DNA from: Strongyloides papillosus
Taxonomy: Eukaryota; Nematoda; Chromadorea; Rhabditida; Strongyloididae
Direction of reading: 5' to 3'
Assembly: GCA_005656395.1 (NCBI GenBank)
Contig: SRSI01000021.1
Location: 124,001-188,000, forward strand
DNA: 64,000 nt
This document shows positions 51,679 to 64,000 of this stretch, one piece after another. The notes beneath the pieces were generated by a model that saw only the letters and a list, made by a program, of their open reading frames with translations, was not told where the DNA came from and made no database searches. Within the stretch, counting starts at the first letter, position 1. Each line of letters starts with the position of its first letter. A program made the translations under genes and the position numbers.

Positions 51679-54600
51679 TTACAAATGTAAGATTATTATC
51701 ACAATAACAACTGCAATTGATTAATGTTATACAAAAAATAAAAATAATAAATTATTAAATGATTAAAACGGTGCTACTTTTATAATTAATAAAATGGATA
51801 ATATAGTTTTCAAGATTTGTTTTTCTTTTGTCAAATTCTAATATATGAAAAAAAGTATCTAGTGAAACAAAGGATTACATAATAGCTTTGCTCTTATTTT
51901 GAATCATATTTCTCAATAATAAAAAAAAATTTTATATATCAATAGATATGAGAATCTATGAAAGCCAATGGATATGAAAAATACATAGTTCCTTGTATAA
52001 AGTTTTAAAGATTTTCTGGATTAAAATCATATAAAATTTACATTGAAAAATGATCATTAATATAAAAATATGTATAGCCAAGATAAAATATTATAAATTA
52101 ATCTCTACTTTCGAAATGCATATTACAAATGATTTAGTTTTTTTGCATATTTTTTTTGATTATTTTAAAAAAAAGGTGCTGCAAACAGAGTTTCTATAAA
52201 TCACAGTAAATTCTTTATAAACCATATTAAAAAATAAAAATTTGTTTCAATTTAATATAATCTAAATAATGAAAACATGGAAGTATTCTATCAAGTACTG
52301 AATGTATACATGTAAAGTTCCAGTTAAAACGTATTTAAAAAAAGTAGAGACCCTTATTTCAAATGGTAATAAATAAAAAAAATGTAAAAGAATCGTCAAA
52401 TAATAATTTCACTTTATGAAAAAACCAGCAAAAATTTCAAAATTTGATGAAGAGAAAAAGTATTTGAATTTTAATCATAATGAATATCATTGAAGTATTC
52501 AAAGCCTTTTTAAATTCAATATAATTACAGGTTTAACAGACTTTTAAAATAAATGTAAGATTTGTAATGTTCTTGATTCATATGGCGAAAATAAAAAATA
52601 TTCAACAAATAATCTCATATATTAACAAAACAAAGGAAAAATTTCAATACAGTTAAAATCAAGGAAGTTATTATAATATTTTGAAGTGTAACTTTTTTCA
52701 GTGTTAACATATTTTAATAATCTTATAACTACCTAAAAGCTTAAAATCTCACTTAAAAATTTTTTAAGATAAGTAAAAAAGATTAATTTATAATGTATTT
52801 ATAAGTCTTTATATGATGTCTACTTTTTTTCCAGGAATTTAGAGATTTTATAATTTTTCAATATTATGTAACTTTTTCTAGAAATAATAGATTTTTTTAA
52901 TATTACATTTACCTAGTAGTTCAAAATTTTTTCTACAACATACTTTAAGATGCTTTATAAGATATCCATTAATAGTAATGCCATGAATATTTTAAAATAA
53001 ACAATATTAATACATTGAAAAATTTTTGTTACAATAAATCCCACAAACATACATAGTTAGTTTATGGTTATAAATTGAACTTAAATTTAAATTTTCTGAA
53101 ATAATGCAATCACAATGTTGTTATTGAAATGAATATTTCAAACTGTTTAAATATAATATTTTACGTTGTAATCGGTCAAGCAAACTATAGTGTTTCGTGT
53201 AACGGTTACAAACTTTTTTACTCAAAACAACATAATGAATAATAAAATTATAACAATAATGATTTTACATAAGTTAGATATGTATTTTTTCAATTGTTTT
53301 TTAATTAATGCAAATTCTTATCAAATCTTGATTTTTTTTAATTATTATTATGAACATTCTAGAGTATAACTTTTCCTTAATAGCATTTTATGAATTATTC
53401 TATTAAAAGTCAAATTTTTTTAAACTTGCAAATGTTTTAACAAAAATTATTTTTTTAAACAATCTAATAACAACAATAACAATTTATTTATTTTATTGTT
53501 TTTTTTTTTTTTATTTGCTTTGTTAACCAAAAAAATTTATTTGAATTTATGTTTGTTTTCATTTTTTCATTTTTCTAGCTAATCTTCATAAACTAATTGA
53601 TTTTTAAGTTGTACTTTCAAATAAAGTAATTGACAGTTTTTTTTAAATGTTGATAATGCATGATTGAAATTTTATTTATTAACAAATGATATATTTGATA
53701 TTTAGAAATTTCTCTTCAACTTAAATTTAAAAAGACAAAAAACAAAAAAACAGCAATTTTTTAAAGTGATCTTGAAAGATTGTATGAAAAAGTAGTTTAT
53801 AGTTATTTAAATTATAAAAACATATCAATAAACTTTAATTTTAACTAAAATTGTAAGAATTTTTATAAAGAGGATTTACTAATACATTATAGTATCTTTA
53901 ATAAAATATTTAATAATTTAAATTATTATAATTCACTTTTTCTTATTATCTTTCAAGATCATTTTAAAAAATTAAACTCATGGAAGTTTAAAAGCATTAT
54001 TTATCTCTGTTCACAATAAAAAAAATAACTTTAAAATTTTTAATTATAAAAAGTGTAAAATAAAATTATATTTTAAATAAATCATACTTGTGTAGTTAAA
54101 TAGTTATTTCTTTTTAATTATTATTACCATAAAATTTTTAAATTTCTAAAACTTATATTTACTAAACTATTTTAAAATAATTAAAAATTAGTCTTAAAAT
54201 CATACAATGTATTTGTATGATAAATATATTTATTATGATGAATACCATAACATATTTTTTTCTAAAATTATCACTGAAATATTCAAAAAAAAATATATAA
54301 AATATGTTATACAGACATATATTGAAATCGTAATACAAAACATACCTGTTTGTTTGAATTTTTACAAGTCTAATTTTTTGTACATACATACAATTTTTTA
54401 TTCAAAAATCTTTATATTTTTCTAATGTTAAATACAATGTTTTTTCTTAAAACAATATTAATTATAAGGTAACAAAAATTTTTCAGTGCAATTATCAAGT
54501 TTATAAATTAAAGTTTTTTTAAAAAAATCCATTTTTGTAATAATAAAGTGACCAAATATTTAATAATATAAAAAATGATTAATAAGAGATTGTAGTTGTA

Positions 54601-57105
54601 TATTTGTTCCTTGCATTTAATAAAAATAATTAAATGGAACAAAAAGCTATTTTTGAAATTAAAAAATGAGTAGTGTTTGATGTTTAGTAATTTTACATAA
54701 AATTAAAATAATTAGTCATAAAATATGTTTATAAAAGAATGTGAACTATCAGATGAAAATAATGTAATAAAAAATATTATATTTTTAAAAATTACACTCT
54801 TTCAAATGCCTATGGTGATATCATTGAAACCCTATATATAATTTAGTTTACATCTTTTTGTACATAATGTCATCAATGATACGCGATTAAGTTAAGCATC
54901 ATAGCTTCTTTTATGTTTTTTAAAATTTATAATATTATATTCATTCGATACACTAATTTTATTTCGACAAAATATGTTAAGATTGTTTTTTAACCTTATG
55001 TTAGGAGAATGTTATAGAGATTTATGCAAATGCCATTTTTCCTATACATTTTTATTTAAAAAAGGCATAACTTTCTTGTAAACGATATTTTATTCATAAT
55101 ACTATAGTTATTTGGTAGTTTTATTTTTTTTATAAATAAAAGAAAGCAGAATTATTAAAGTAAATTATGAGTTATAATAAAGATTTTTTTGTAGCAGGCA
55201 TTTCTTTATAATTTTTTAACAATAGTAATTTAGAATTTTAATAAATAGTAAAATTTTGGTAATAAATACTATTAAACATTTGAACTTATAAAATATCATT
55301 TAATAATATTATTTAGTTATTTGTTTTTTTTAGTAAAATATTTAAAATTTGTTGGAATTTATATTAATTTTTTTTATTATGAACATAAACACATAATGTT
55401 TTATAAATTTACTTGTTTTTGACTTCTAACAATAAATCTTAAATATACTTTGTAGAGGAGAAGTTGGAATATTAACTAACTATAATATTGTGAAAAATAT
55501 TAAAAGTTAAAACAGTTACGATGGTCTATGTGCAGACAAATGTTCATTCTTTTACAGAAAGTTACTGGAAAAAATAGTATACATATAAATCTGTATAACT
55601 TTATTTAAATTTAAGATTCAAAAACGATCTTGAAGTATATTGTAAAAAACGAGCGAGACTATAAAATGTACTGAATATCATAAAATTCTTAAAGGATAAA
55701 AAAGTTATTAATGCTCAACTGGTTTGTGTATTTTTAGACATATCATGGATGTTGATACATTTAACCATTTAAAAACATTATTTTTCTCTTAGATTTGATT
55801 TCTTTAGGTTTAAAATCTAGTAATATCTCGCAAACCAATTTTAAGTTTTATTTAAATCTTTAGAAATTTACTTGTCAATTTTTTATTTGTTATCTATTTA
55901 AATTTATAAAAAAATAAAAATTAAATAAAAAATAAGATAACTTTAAAAGTTTTTTGTAACTAGATGTTATTCATAAATGTAATAATGTATTCTATCGAAG
56001 TTATGTTTAATCATTACGCTTTTTCTTATCTTTATCATTAATTATTGCAGCAACACTTTATGTAAACATCTTATTAAGTTAATCTCAGTTAACGTAATAA
56101 AATATTAATAATTTTTATAAAGACAAAATCTATATTGTGTCAACTCGAAGGCGGAATCAGACATGATGTCAAATCATTAAAAGGTGAAACAATAAATCAA
56201 AAGATAAAAATTAAAAATTTTATTTATCATTCATTTTAATTCACATTAATGCATTGAATTCTTCGTTTTTATTACTAACTATTTCTAATAAATTTTATAT
56301 CTCAAATACTATCGTGTTATTTTAAGAATTTTTAAAGGATTTATTATTTATTCAAGGTTAACAACGGTTTGATAATAGCTTTTTTAATTGTTTTAAGTTA
56401 CTATTCTTTAAGTAAACTATATCTATTTTTTTGTTATAAATTTAATTTTGTTAATTAAAACTAACTATAATATAGTTTATATTTCATAATTATTAATTAG
56501 ACTTGGAATTAAAAACTGTTATTATAAATGAAATTGTAAAATCATGATAAACTAACTGACTTGTGTCATTTTGACGATCAAATATCTTCTTTGAATCACA
56601 GAATATAACTAAATTCTGAATTGATTATGTAAAAGATGTCATACATTTTTATAAAGTGTGTTGTTTTTTAACAAAAATTTATATACAATATATATTAAAT
56701 ATATACTTTTTCTAAAAATTGACTTATAACTTTCATAATAACGTATATACGTTATTTTAAAACACTAATAATAAGAAGAATTCTCATGTTTTTATAGAGT
56801 AATTTAAGTGAAATTCATAGTTAAAAGACAATTTTCTAAAAGTGAACCTGAAGTAGTAGTTAAAAATTTATAATGTTGTTAATTAAACGTTAATAGTTTT
56901 CTTATAACGCAGTAAAGTGCCTTTTAAATTGAATTAATTGTTTTTTTTCTTTAAAACTTTATATTATTTTTCAATAGTATTTTATTATGAATAGTTATCT
57001 TAAAATGATGTATAATGTTTCAAAATTAAAGAATGATTTTGAAAATGTAGTTTTTTATTTATTTTGTTGATAATGACATGATTTTTTTATATACTTTTCT
57101 ATATG
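51679..57105. other. 5.4 kb of AT-rich DNA, nothing recognised
   Basis: The longest featureless part of the window. Overlapping 72-75 codon frames at 54162-54425 on opposite strands are of the kind expected in near-homopolymer AT sequence. I saw no tRNA, element end, or splice-bounded exon that stands out. Confidence 0.55.
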
Positions 57106-57109
57106 TTCA

Positions 57110-57560
57110 GTATAGTATGTATGCAACGAACAATGCAACGTTAGCATTTTTGATCCCCTAGAATTTAGAAATTGATTCTAAAAATTTGGATGTAAATAGA
57201 TTTCAGTATACCCTATCGGAATTTTGAAAAAATTAAAAATGTTTCTCCCTTATAGAGAGAAATGAAGCCAAAGTGCCAAAAAATTATAATTTCAGAATTA
57301 AAGGAACCGCCGCGTTTTAATAGGATATTTTCACATACAAATTTAGTATGTGTGTATGAAAATTTTGACCTTTATCAACCCAACTAAAATTAGAAGTGTC
57401 AAACGTAGGTTAGAAAAAAAAAGTATTGGTGAATCATTCGTTTCACTGAACACTGTGTGGGACACAAACTTCAAAAGAGGTGCCCAAAATGCTTCAATTT
57501 CTACAACGAAGCTTTTGAAGTTAATTTTTGAAAAGTTTTTTTAGGAAGTTGAAATCGAGA
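57110..57560 (-). repeat. Dispersed repeat, copy 2 (inverse orientation)
   Basis: The reverse complement matches about 2240-2720 along its length, sharing TTTGGCACTTTGGCTTCAT, TTAGTTGGGTTGAT and CGTTGCATACATAC. It lacks the 52-bp internal duplication of copy 1. It directly abuts the inverted-repeat element starting at 57604. Confidence 0.6.
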
Positions 57561-57603
57561 TGAGTTCAAAAGATGGAATTTGATACGGTGGACATTCGCT
57601 TGT

Positions 57604-59118
57604 CCACACACAGAACCTAAACCTGTCTTTTCGACTGAAAATGCACAGAATGTTACAAAATGCAGGTGATGTTAAAATAACCGACCATCCAAAATGGCGT
57701 AAGCAACAGGCTACATTCTTTCCTATCTTACGTCTACATTCTAAGTCATTTTTTATGCTATTGTTGTACAATTTTGCATACATATTTTTAGATCATTTTG
57801 TATATACATTGAAATTTGTTTTGCATATACATTTCTACCTCGTTTTGTATATGCAAAGTGAGCTTAAATTTAGCCTAAAATTTTATCTATCTTAAATGTT
57901 TTTTAGACTTCCAAAGTTTTTTAAAGATTGACCCTGTTTTCAAAGTTATTAAAAATTTTTATTTGTTTATTTACCCATTTTATACTATTTCACAAATTTA
58001 TTAGTGTTTTTACACAAATTTGATAGTTGATACAAAAAGGTAATTATAAATACAGATAATAAGAGAAGAAATAACGGCATTAGTTTTTAATAACACATAC
58101 TTACACGTATTTTTATATTATTACATTTATTTTTGAACTGTAAAATTTATTTTATTAGTCTTAAAGATCTAGTAATTATCAAGTACAATAATATTTATTT
58201 AGATATTTTACAAGTCAGTTAAAGTCTCTCGCCAAATTAGACATTCCTTAAAAGTTTAATTTGAAATAATCGCGATGGACTACATATTACAGTAAAATTT
58301 AACATTCTTAGTTTTAGTTAGTGATCTTATAACAATAATAACATTTGGAACTTTTTACATTGATAAAAAACTAAGATCGTAATATGTTAACATAAAAGAA
58401 ATTTCACTACCACTTATTACTACTACAATTTTAGGCATTAAATGTTCCATGGTTATCTTATAGAGTAAGGATTATGATTATTAGCAGTTGTAGCTGGTGA
58501 TTTTACATATGTATGAGATTTTAAAAAATTACTAGGAAAATCTTAATTGTTAGTTGATTGAAGAGAATAAAGAGTGTACCACAAATAATGTGACTTTTCG
58601 ATAGATATTATGTGAAAAATTATTTATTGTAAGAGTTTATTCTGTAAATAATATGAATATTTTTATTATTTTGTTTACTTTAAGTATTTTGAACAGAATG
58701 ATTAAAATAAAATTTCAAAAATATTCAACTTTTATAATTGTTTATTTTGTTAAAAACTAATATTAAGTAGAAATATTATATTCTATCGATAAATAATTAA
58801 TATTTCTTTTAAATTACCAAAAAAAAGTTATAAAATCTTTTATTTATGCATAATAATTACAAAATTATGAAATTTAGAAACTAGAGGTAAACAATAGGCT
58901 ACATTTTAACTAATCTTGTATGTATATTCTACCTCATTTTGAGCACATATTCTAACTCGTATTGTTATATGCGAAATAAGATAGAATGTACATGCAAAAT
59001 GAGCTAGAATGTGTTTGCAAAACAGGTAAAAAACCTAGGCCCTAAAATACTATCGAATATAGCCCTTTTCTCATACAAATCGTATTGGTCTAAAAGACAT
59101 GTTTAGGTTTTGTGTGTA
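57604..59118. mobile_element. 1.5-kb inverted-repeat element with subterminal repeats
   Basis: The left end CCACACACAGAACCTAAAC and the right end, inward, CTACACACAAAACCTAAAC match at 17 of 19 positions, then both continue CTGTCTTTT / ATGTCTTTT. Inside both arms lie several copies, in both orientations, of ACATTCTA.CTCATTTTGCAT (near 57710-57850 and 58900-59010). No ORF is present. Its terminus matches that of the 3.3 kb element at 37553-40822 (TACACACAAAACCTAA), so it may be its non-autonomous relative. The duplication is unclear. Confidence 0.65.
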
Positions 59119-59255
59119 GAATTCCATTTAATGATATAACGGTAGATTTATATAATAAATAATATATATGAATATATTCTATATTTAACAATGTCTAACT
59201 AAGGCGTTACCAACAGCAAGAATTTTTGAATTGTACTTTCAATGTTTTATTCTGT

Positions 59256-59366
59256 AATAAACCAACTTTAGACCTGTCTTCGGCAAGTCAGAGCCGATCC
59301 GCAGAGCATATTTTTTAGTAAAGAATTTTTATACTAAATTATTAATTAAAGTATGTGTATAAAAAA
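59256..59366 (+). repeat. GC-richer repeat, copy 2 (related to 28230-28340)
   Basis: A block with ACCAACTTTAGACCTGTC, TTCGGCAAGTCAGAGCCGAT and CCGCAGAGCATA, aligned over about 90 bp with 28230-28340. Here GACCTGTC and GGCAAGTC can form an 8-bp hairpin stem with one mismatch, but the pairing is not kept in copy 1. Family unknown. Confidence 0.45.
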
Positions 59367-59465
59367 ATTGTTTCATTGAATTACATATCTATGGAGAAGT
59401 AGAATAACCGAAAAAACATTGTTATACTATATACATATTTTTGATTGTGAAAATCATTTTATATC

Positions 59466-59729
59466 TGGTAACTCTGGCTATTCGGAGTTAGGGGTTTACA
59501 TGATAAAAGATAGTAAATATAAACTTTTATTACTAACAAAACAAGTTAAAACCAAAAATACTAATACAAATGTAACATTATTTACTAATATCTCATCGGT
59601 GTAATCTTCACTGGTCCAAGAGACATTTCTGAACTCAACTAAAACTGAACTGAAGTGAAACTAGCTTGGGTATTCCTTTTTCTCCCTTTTATAGTTATTA
59701 CATAACCTCGCCTTAGGGCGTGGTTAACA
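59466..59729 (-). mobile_element. Solo LTR (264 bp)
   Basis: On the minus strand the block starts TGTTAACCACGCCC and ends GAGTTACCA, a TG...CA form. It carries a strong TATA box CTATAAAAGGGAG (about 59682-59695), followed by a GC-richer leader-like part and AATAAAAG (near 59529). A 4-bp duplication TATC flanks it (59462-59465 and 59730-59733). No partner LTR or internal region is present. It is unlike the other LTRs in the window. Confidence 0.7.
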
Positions 59730-59733
59730 TATC

Positions 59734-60179
59734 GTCTACATTTATTGAAACTGTTTAGTTAAGTAAAAAATTTACCCAACAAAAAGAATTTTATTCATAT
59801 CTAAAAGATGAATAAAAATGAATATTTTAAACAATCCAAGTAACAATTTAGGTGACTCCTCATTATATGTTTGAAATTAGTATAAACAATTTGATATCAT
59901 TGCTCTATTAACTACACATTTAACTTAATTTTACAAATATGTAAATGAAAAAAAACAAAAAAATTAATACCTAAAAAAACTTTTTCGTTTTTAAGCTACA
60001 AACTTTGTTATGGTTTTATATTTGAAATCAGATTTTGATCTATATACTACATTTAATTTTATTCATTTTAAACAACTTTTTATAAAGTTATAACATTTAA
60101 AAAATTTTATTTTTACTAAAAAAATGGTTGTCACATTTTAATCCATAACTTTACTAATTTTTTGTTGATCATTTTAATA
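59734..60179. other. AT-rich spacer, nothing recognised
   Basis: About 450 bp of AT-rich DNA between the solo LTR and the mariner. Confidence 0.6.
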
Positions 60180-61463
60180 TTAGGTTGTTCAATTGAAAAT
60201 GTCGCTTTTTGACAGTCAATTTTAAAATGTCATAACTTAGTCAAAAATTAATATTTTTATTTGCAATAAGTACCGTTAGAATCAGCACATTGTTGCCAAC
60301 GTGATACGAGTTTATTTATGCCATTTGAAAAAAAACTTCAGTCTCTAGAATTCAAAAACTCCAAGACGTTATTTTTCAGGTCATCAGATTTGGTGGATTT
60401 CTTCTGCCGCAAATTAAGCTCTAATTCCTTGAATAAATGATAATCTGTTGGAGACAAGTTTGGTGAGTAAGGAGGATATGGCAGAGTTTCACATTCCAAT
60501 TCTTTAAGCTTCTGCACTGTCGTTTTTGAAACGTGAGGTTTAGCATTATCATGGAGTAATATCGGACTTCTTTTGTTGACCAATGCAGGCTTCAGAACAG
60601 ATATTTTCTTGCGCATTTTTTCTTCTTCCTTACAGTATCTGTCTACAGTCATAGTTTCTCTAGGATTTAGATACTTATGATGGATGATTCCACTACAATT
60701 TCATCAAATAATTAGGATTACTTTCTTATTTGAATGCCTAAGTTTCGGGAAGTTTTTAGGGCTCTCATTTTTGCCCACCCATTGCAATGACCTCTTACAA
60801 TTGTCAAACATGACCCATTTTTCATCGCACGTTACAATTCTTTTTAAAAATGGGTCATTTTTGTTCCTGTATGTCAAAAAATAACAATTTTACATGCTTC
60901 TATAACATTGGTTGGGAGTATACTTATGAGGTATGTAAAAATCCATGTTTTTCTTCATATTTATGGGTTTTAAGTGGTTGGATACAGTTCCAATACTGAC
61001 ATTTAATTCCCCTGTGAGCTTCCGAATAGTTATTCTTGGATTATGTTCCACCATTCTTTTTATTTTTTCGTTCTCAAGAACATTTATTCCATGAAAACCC
61101 CCTTTCTTTGAAGACATATATCTCCATTGCGGAATTTCTGGAACCAACGTTGTACGATTCGTTTGTTAGTGGATCTTTGACCGAATACTTTATTTATTTT
61201 CCTTGAAGTTTTAGCTGCTGCTTGGTCAAGTCTGAACTCGTACAAGTCAATTGGTCGGAAATCCATTTTTGACGTAACTTCTTTTTAGAGTAATAGCAAG
61301 TTTTTAATAATTTCGAACAAAATGCAAAAAGATGACAATGATAGTCCTCGATTTGCTCTACAAGATGGTATATATCTTGTAATGATATGTTAACATATAA
61401 GAGAGTTATCATCATTTAAAAATTGATAATCTTAAAAGCGACATTTTCAATTGAACAACCTAA
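60180..61463 (-). mobile_element. Near full-length mariner element with broken transposase
   Basis: 1284 bp, the normal mariner length. Inverted repeats start TTAGGTTGTTCAATTGAAAATGTCG on both sides and are flanked by TA (60178-60179 and 61464-61465). The minus strand carries a transposase gene broken by frameshifts. Ends and protein remains agree with the mariner family. Its terminal sequence shares TTAGGTTGT with the older copy at 2992 but is otherwise distinct. Confidence 0.93.
60338..61266 (-). pseudogene. Mariner DD34D transposase, frameshifted
   Basis: The N-terminal helix-turn-helix region is visible in frames at 61266-60890 (RKINKVFGQRSTNKRIVQRW, then a second HTH with ITIRKLTGELNVSIGTVSNH). 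The first catalytic Asp lies in CDEKWVMFDN (about 60800-60835). The second is in LLHDNAKPHVS and the third in YSPNLSPTDYHLF (frame 60652-60338). The spacing between the last two is 34 residues, giving DD34D, the mariner signature. The catalytic triad is preserved but at least two frame changes separate these parts, so no full transposase can be made. The terminal repeats could still be mobilised in trans. Confidence 0.9.
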
Positions 61464-64000
61464 TATTAAATTTCCCTCTTTCCCATACCTGTACCTTATA
61501 AATGAGTCATAAATCACAAAGTTTAATCAACTTTTAAAAGAGTTATTTCTAAACAAAATTATGCAAAAATGTGGTTAAAAAGTGACGTTTTCTAAAAATA
61601 ATTTGGCCACACACAAAAAAAATGGGAAGCATTTTTATGTAAAATTTAATGAATTTTTCTTACCTATTAAAATTTGAATTTTCTTAATTTGCGACTAATT
61701 TTACCGCCATCATATCGTACTTAAAAATTAAAGCAATAATTAAGTAGTTATTAAAATAAGTTTTAATTTTTTACTATATTATTGTTATTTTAAAACATAG
61801 ATTGTCTTCTACAACACTTTTTTAAAATAAGTTTCCTGAGAAAGTCGAGCAATTTTAAATATGTGGGACAAGCAAAAATCTAAGACCCCATTTTTATATG
61901 CTTAAACAATACCCCTAGGTGACATATTACCACATATAAAATATAAGTTCATAAATCTATCCTTTACATCTTTGTGACTTTAAAATTTTTCGACCATGAT
62001 TGCGTATCTCGAAAACTACTTTATGAAACTATAACAATATATATATCATTCTTCATCATTTTTTGAGTACTTTTTAAGTACTAAGATAAATTTCGAAAAA
62101 TCTTATTTCTAAGTATACTTTGTAACGAAAAATTATTAAAAATGAAAACCCCAATCTCGAAAATATTAAATTCGAATCCAGCGTGTTTAAAAAACCCATA
62201 TATACGTTTTTATATAATTTAAAAAATGCTGAGAAAAAAAGTTCTACATAAAAGATATTAAACATAATTTTCAAAATCAACTAAATTCATTTAAATAGCA
62301 AAATCATAAACATATTTTGCTTTTTATCAGTTAAAATTACGTTTTATTTCTTCATATATTACTTTTTTAGATTTTGGTCAATTCGAAAAAATGCTTAAGA
62401 AGCTCCGAAATGCTCAGACAGGCAAAAATCTAGACACTTCTTTCTATATATTTAAATTTTTCATCTTGATGATATATTATCACAAAAAAATCTTTAGTCG
62501 AATAAACTTCCACTGTATGTATACATGGTTTTCAAACTTTTTGAACAATTGCGCTTTCTAAAAATGAGCGTATAAAGTTATAACAATATCATTCTCCACT
62601 ATTTTTAAGCCCTTTAAATACATTACATTAAATTTTTAAAATTCTTACTTTAACGTTGAATTTTTTCCAAGAGTACAGAAGACAAGAAATCCGAATTTTT
62701 AAAATATTAAATTTGAATTTTACGTAACCGAAAACGAATATATATGTTCTTCGTTTATTACATTGTGTCGAAGAAAAAAGTTCTGCATGACAGTATAGTA
62801 ATATTTCTTATTAGTCAAAATTGTTATTGTATTTTTACAATAATATCGTTGATTAGCTCAGAATAAGACTTATAATTAGTATTAATCACCAATCATTAAA
62901 TTTTTTTTACCAAATTATTATTATGAAGATAGTGTGTCTTGTAAACTTTTCCATTACCTGAGCAAATATGACTTAATTTTTGATATTTTGCTTATTTGTT
63001 AGTTTAACTTCTTTTATACAAAATATTTTAAGAATGTTATTAAAACTCAAGTTTTAATGAAAGTTAAAAAAATTCTATTAATGTCGATAAAGATGTACAT
63101 TTTTATTCGTAAAACATAAAATTTAATTGTTATGAAGAATCATAAAGCTATTAATATCTTATAAGTTTCTATGAAATTACTATCATTAAGGAAATCAATT
63201 TGAGTTCTATATTGTATTTCAATGTCCCTTGTTATAAGTCAACTATATAAATTTTGAAAAAGATTTTTCATTTTCGTTCATAAAAAAAGTAAAGAATAAC
63301 TTTGCATAATTAAAAAAAAATATTTACAATGAACAAGAAATAAACCATTAAATAATGCTAATTAATTAATAGTATTTTACAAGATTTAATGCTTACTTCT
63401 ATTTACTGTAGAAGATAGCTAAATTTTTAAATTTCAATATTTTAAACACAAAGAAAACTAAACATATGTATTTGATAAATACATTTTTTATCAAGAAAGT
63501 AAATGATACAATAGCATTTTATAATATGAGGTTTTACACATTTTATAAAGTACATTCTACATCATTTTGCATAAAAATTTTACGTCTCCACTTTTATATA
63601 TTGAAAAATTAGGTAGAATTTATATTCATCAAAATGAGATAAATGCAGTATGTTATCAATTTTATTTTTATGTGATATCTCGTTTTTATATCAATTATGA
63701 TAAATAGTATTTTTAAGATGTTAAGTTAAACTGTCATACTTTCATTTTGTGTATTTTTGTTATTAAATTTAGAAAATAAAATATTATAATAAGAGTGTCC
63801 AAAATTATACCTAAGATTAACTTCTAATAATGAATCTTCAAAATATTATAAATAGAAGTTAAGCTATAAAATGATTCATATTATTATGTTAAAGTATTAA
63901 ATTCATAGTCAAGTAATTTAACTATTATCACGAAAGCAATTTTTTGAAATTTTTACCGACGTTAACATAAATCTTTTAAACTTTTTTTTAAACTTGACTT
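61464..64000. other. AT-rich DNA, nothing recognised
   Basis: About 2.5 kb of AT-rich sequence to the end of the window. A phrase near 63560 (TACATTCTACATCATTTTGCAT) resembles the subterminal repeats of the 57.6-59.1 kb element and may be a fragment of it. No gene was recognised. Confidence 0.5.

Noticed and set aside
54162..54425. Overlapping 72-75 codon ORFs on both strands
   Set aside because: Composition is Ile/Tyr/Phe/Lys/Asn only, as expected from random AT-rich DNA, and the frames mirror each other.
57350..57895. Small ORFs at 57350-57544, 57541-57783 and 57641-57895
   Set aside because: They fall within the dispersed repeat and the left arm of the 1.5-kb inverted-repeat element, overlap each other, and show no domain.

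Overview
The window is a very AT-rich, gene-poor stretch of a eukaryotic nuclear genome. Evidence for this is a set of cytosolic-type tRNA genes with A and B boxes (Ala-AGC, Thr-AGT, Ile-AAT and an intron-bearing Tyr-GTA), Ty3/gypsy LTR retrotransposons, a non-LTR element of the R2/R4 type, DD34D mariners and many non-autonomous inverted-repeat elements. An invertebrate animal fits best. A microsporidian or other AT-rich parasite cannot be excluded. No host protein gene can be identified with confidence; one short ORF behind a good 3' splice site (25,994-26,368, minus) is the best candidate.

Layout. 0-5 kb: a 1.1 kb fold-back element (847-1962), a dispersed repeat (about 2240-2720) whose inverted copy lies near 57.1-57.56 kb, and a decayed mariner (2992-3878). 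5-43 kb holds twelve tRNA loci, in order Lys, Ser(TGA), Glu, Tyr, Ala, Arg, Thr, Ile, Ser(AGA), Asn, Gln, Leu. Three gypsy elements are present: 11,893-16,629 (plus) and 18,546-23,462 (minus), both with intact gag-pol and near-identical LTRs, and 43,894-48,545 (minus), whose single gag-pol frame is broken by two TGA codons. 37.55-40.82 kb is a degenerate 3.3 kb inverted-repeat element with four decayed small ORFs. 48.5-64 kb is almost empty except for two solo LTRs, a 303-bp MITE, a 1.5 kb inverted-repeat element and a second decayed mariner.

The most interesting signal is a set of inverted-repeat DNA elements placed exactly in or at tRNA genes. Both serine tRNA genes are split in the D-loop/A box: Ser(TGA) by a 6.05 kb element with a 10-bp target duplication that also contains an intact 1336-aa RT/restriction-like-endonuclease LINE, and Ser(AGA) by a 934-bp element with CACT termini and a 2-bp duplication. 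The tRNA-Gln gene is split after position 9 by a second CACT-ended element (910 bp). The tRNA-Leu gene has a 930-bp element whose 8-bp duplication covers its first two bases. The two CACT elements share a design (CACTCAAA end, subterminal 18-bp palindromes). The other two share a GGTRGCAMGT terminus. Gypsy element 1 sits 87 bp upstream of the split Ser(TGA) gene. Together this suggests at least two families of cut-and-paste elements that use tRNA genes as landing sites in this genome.
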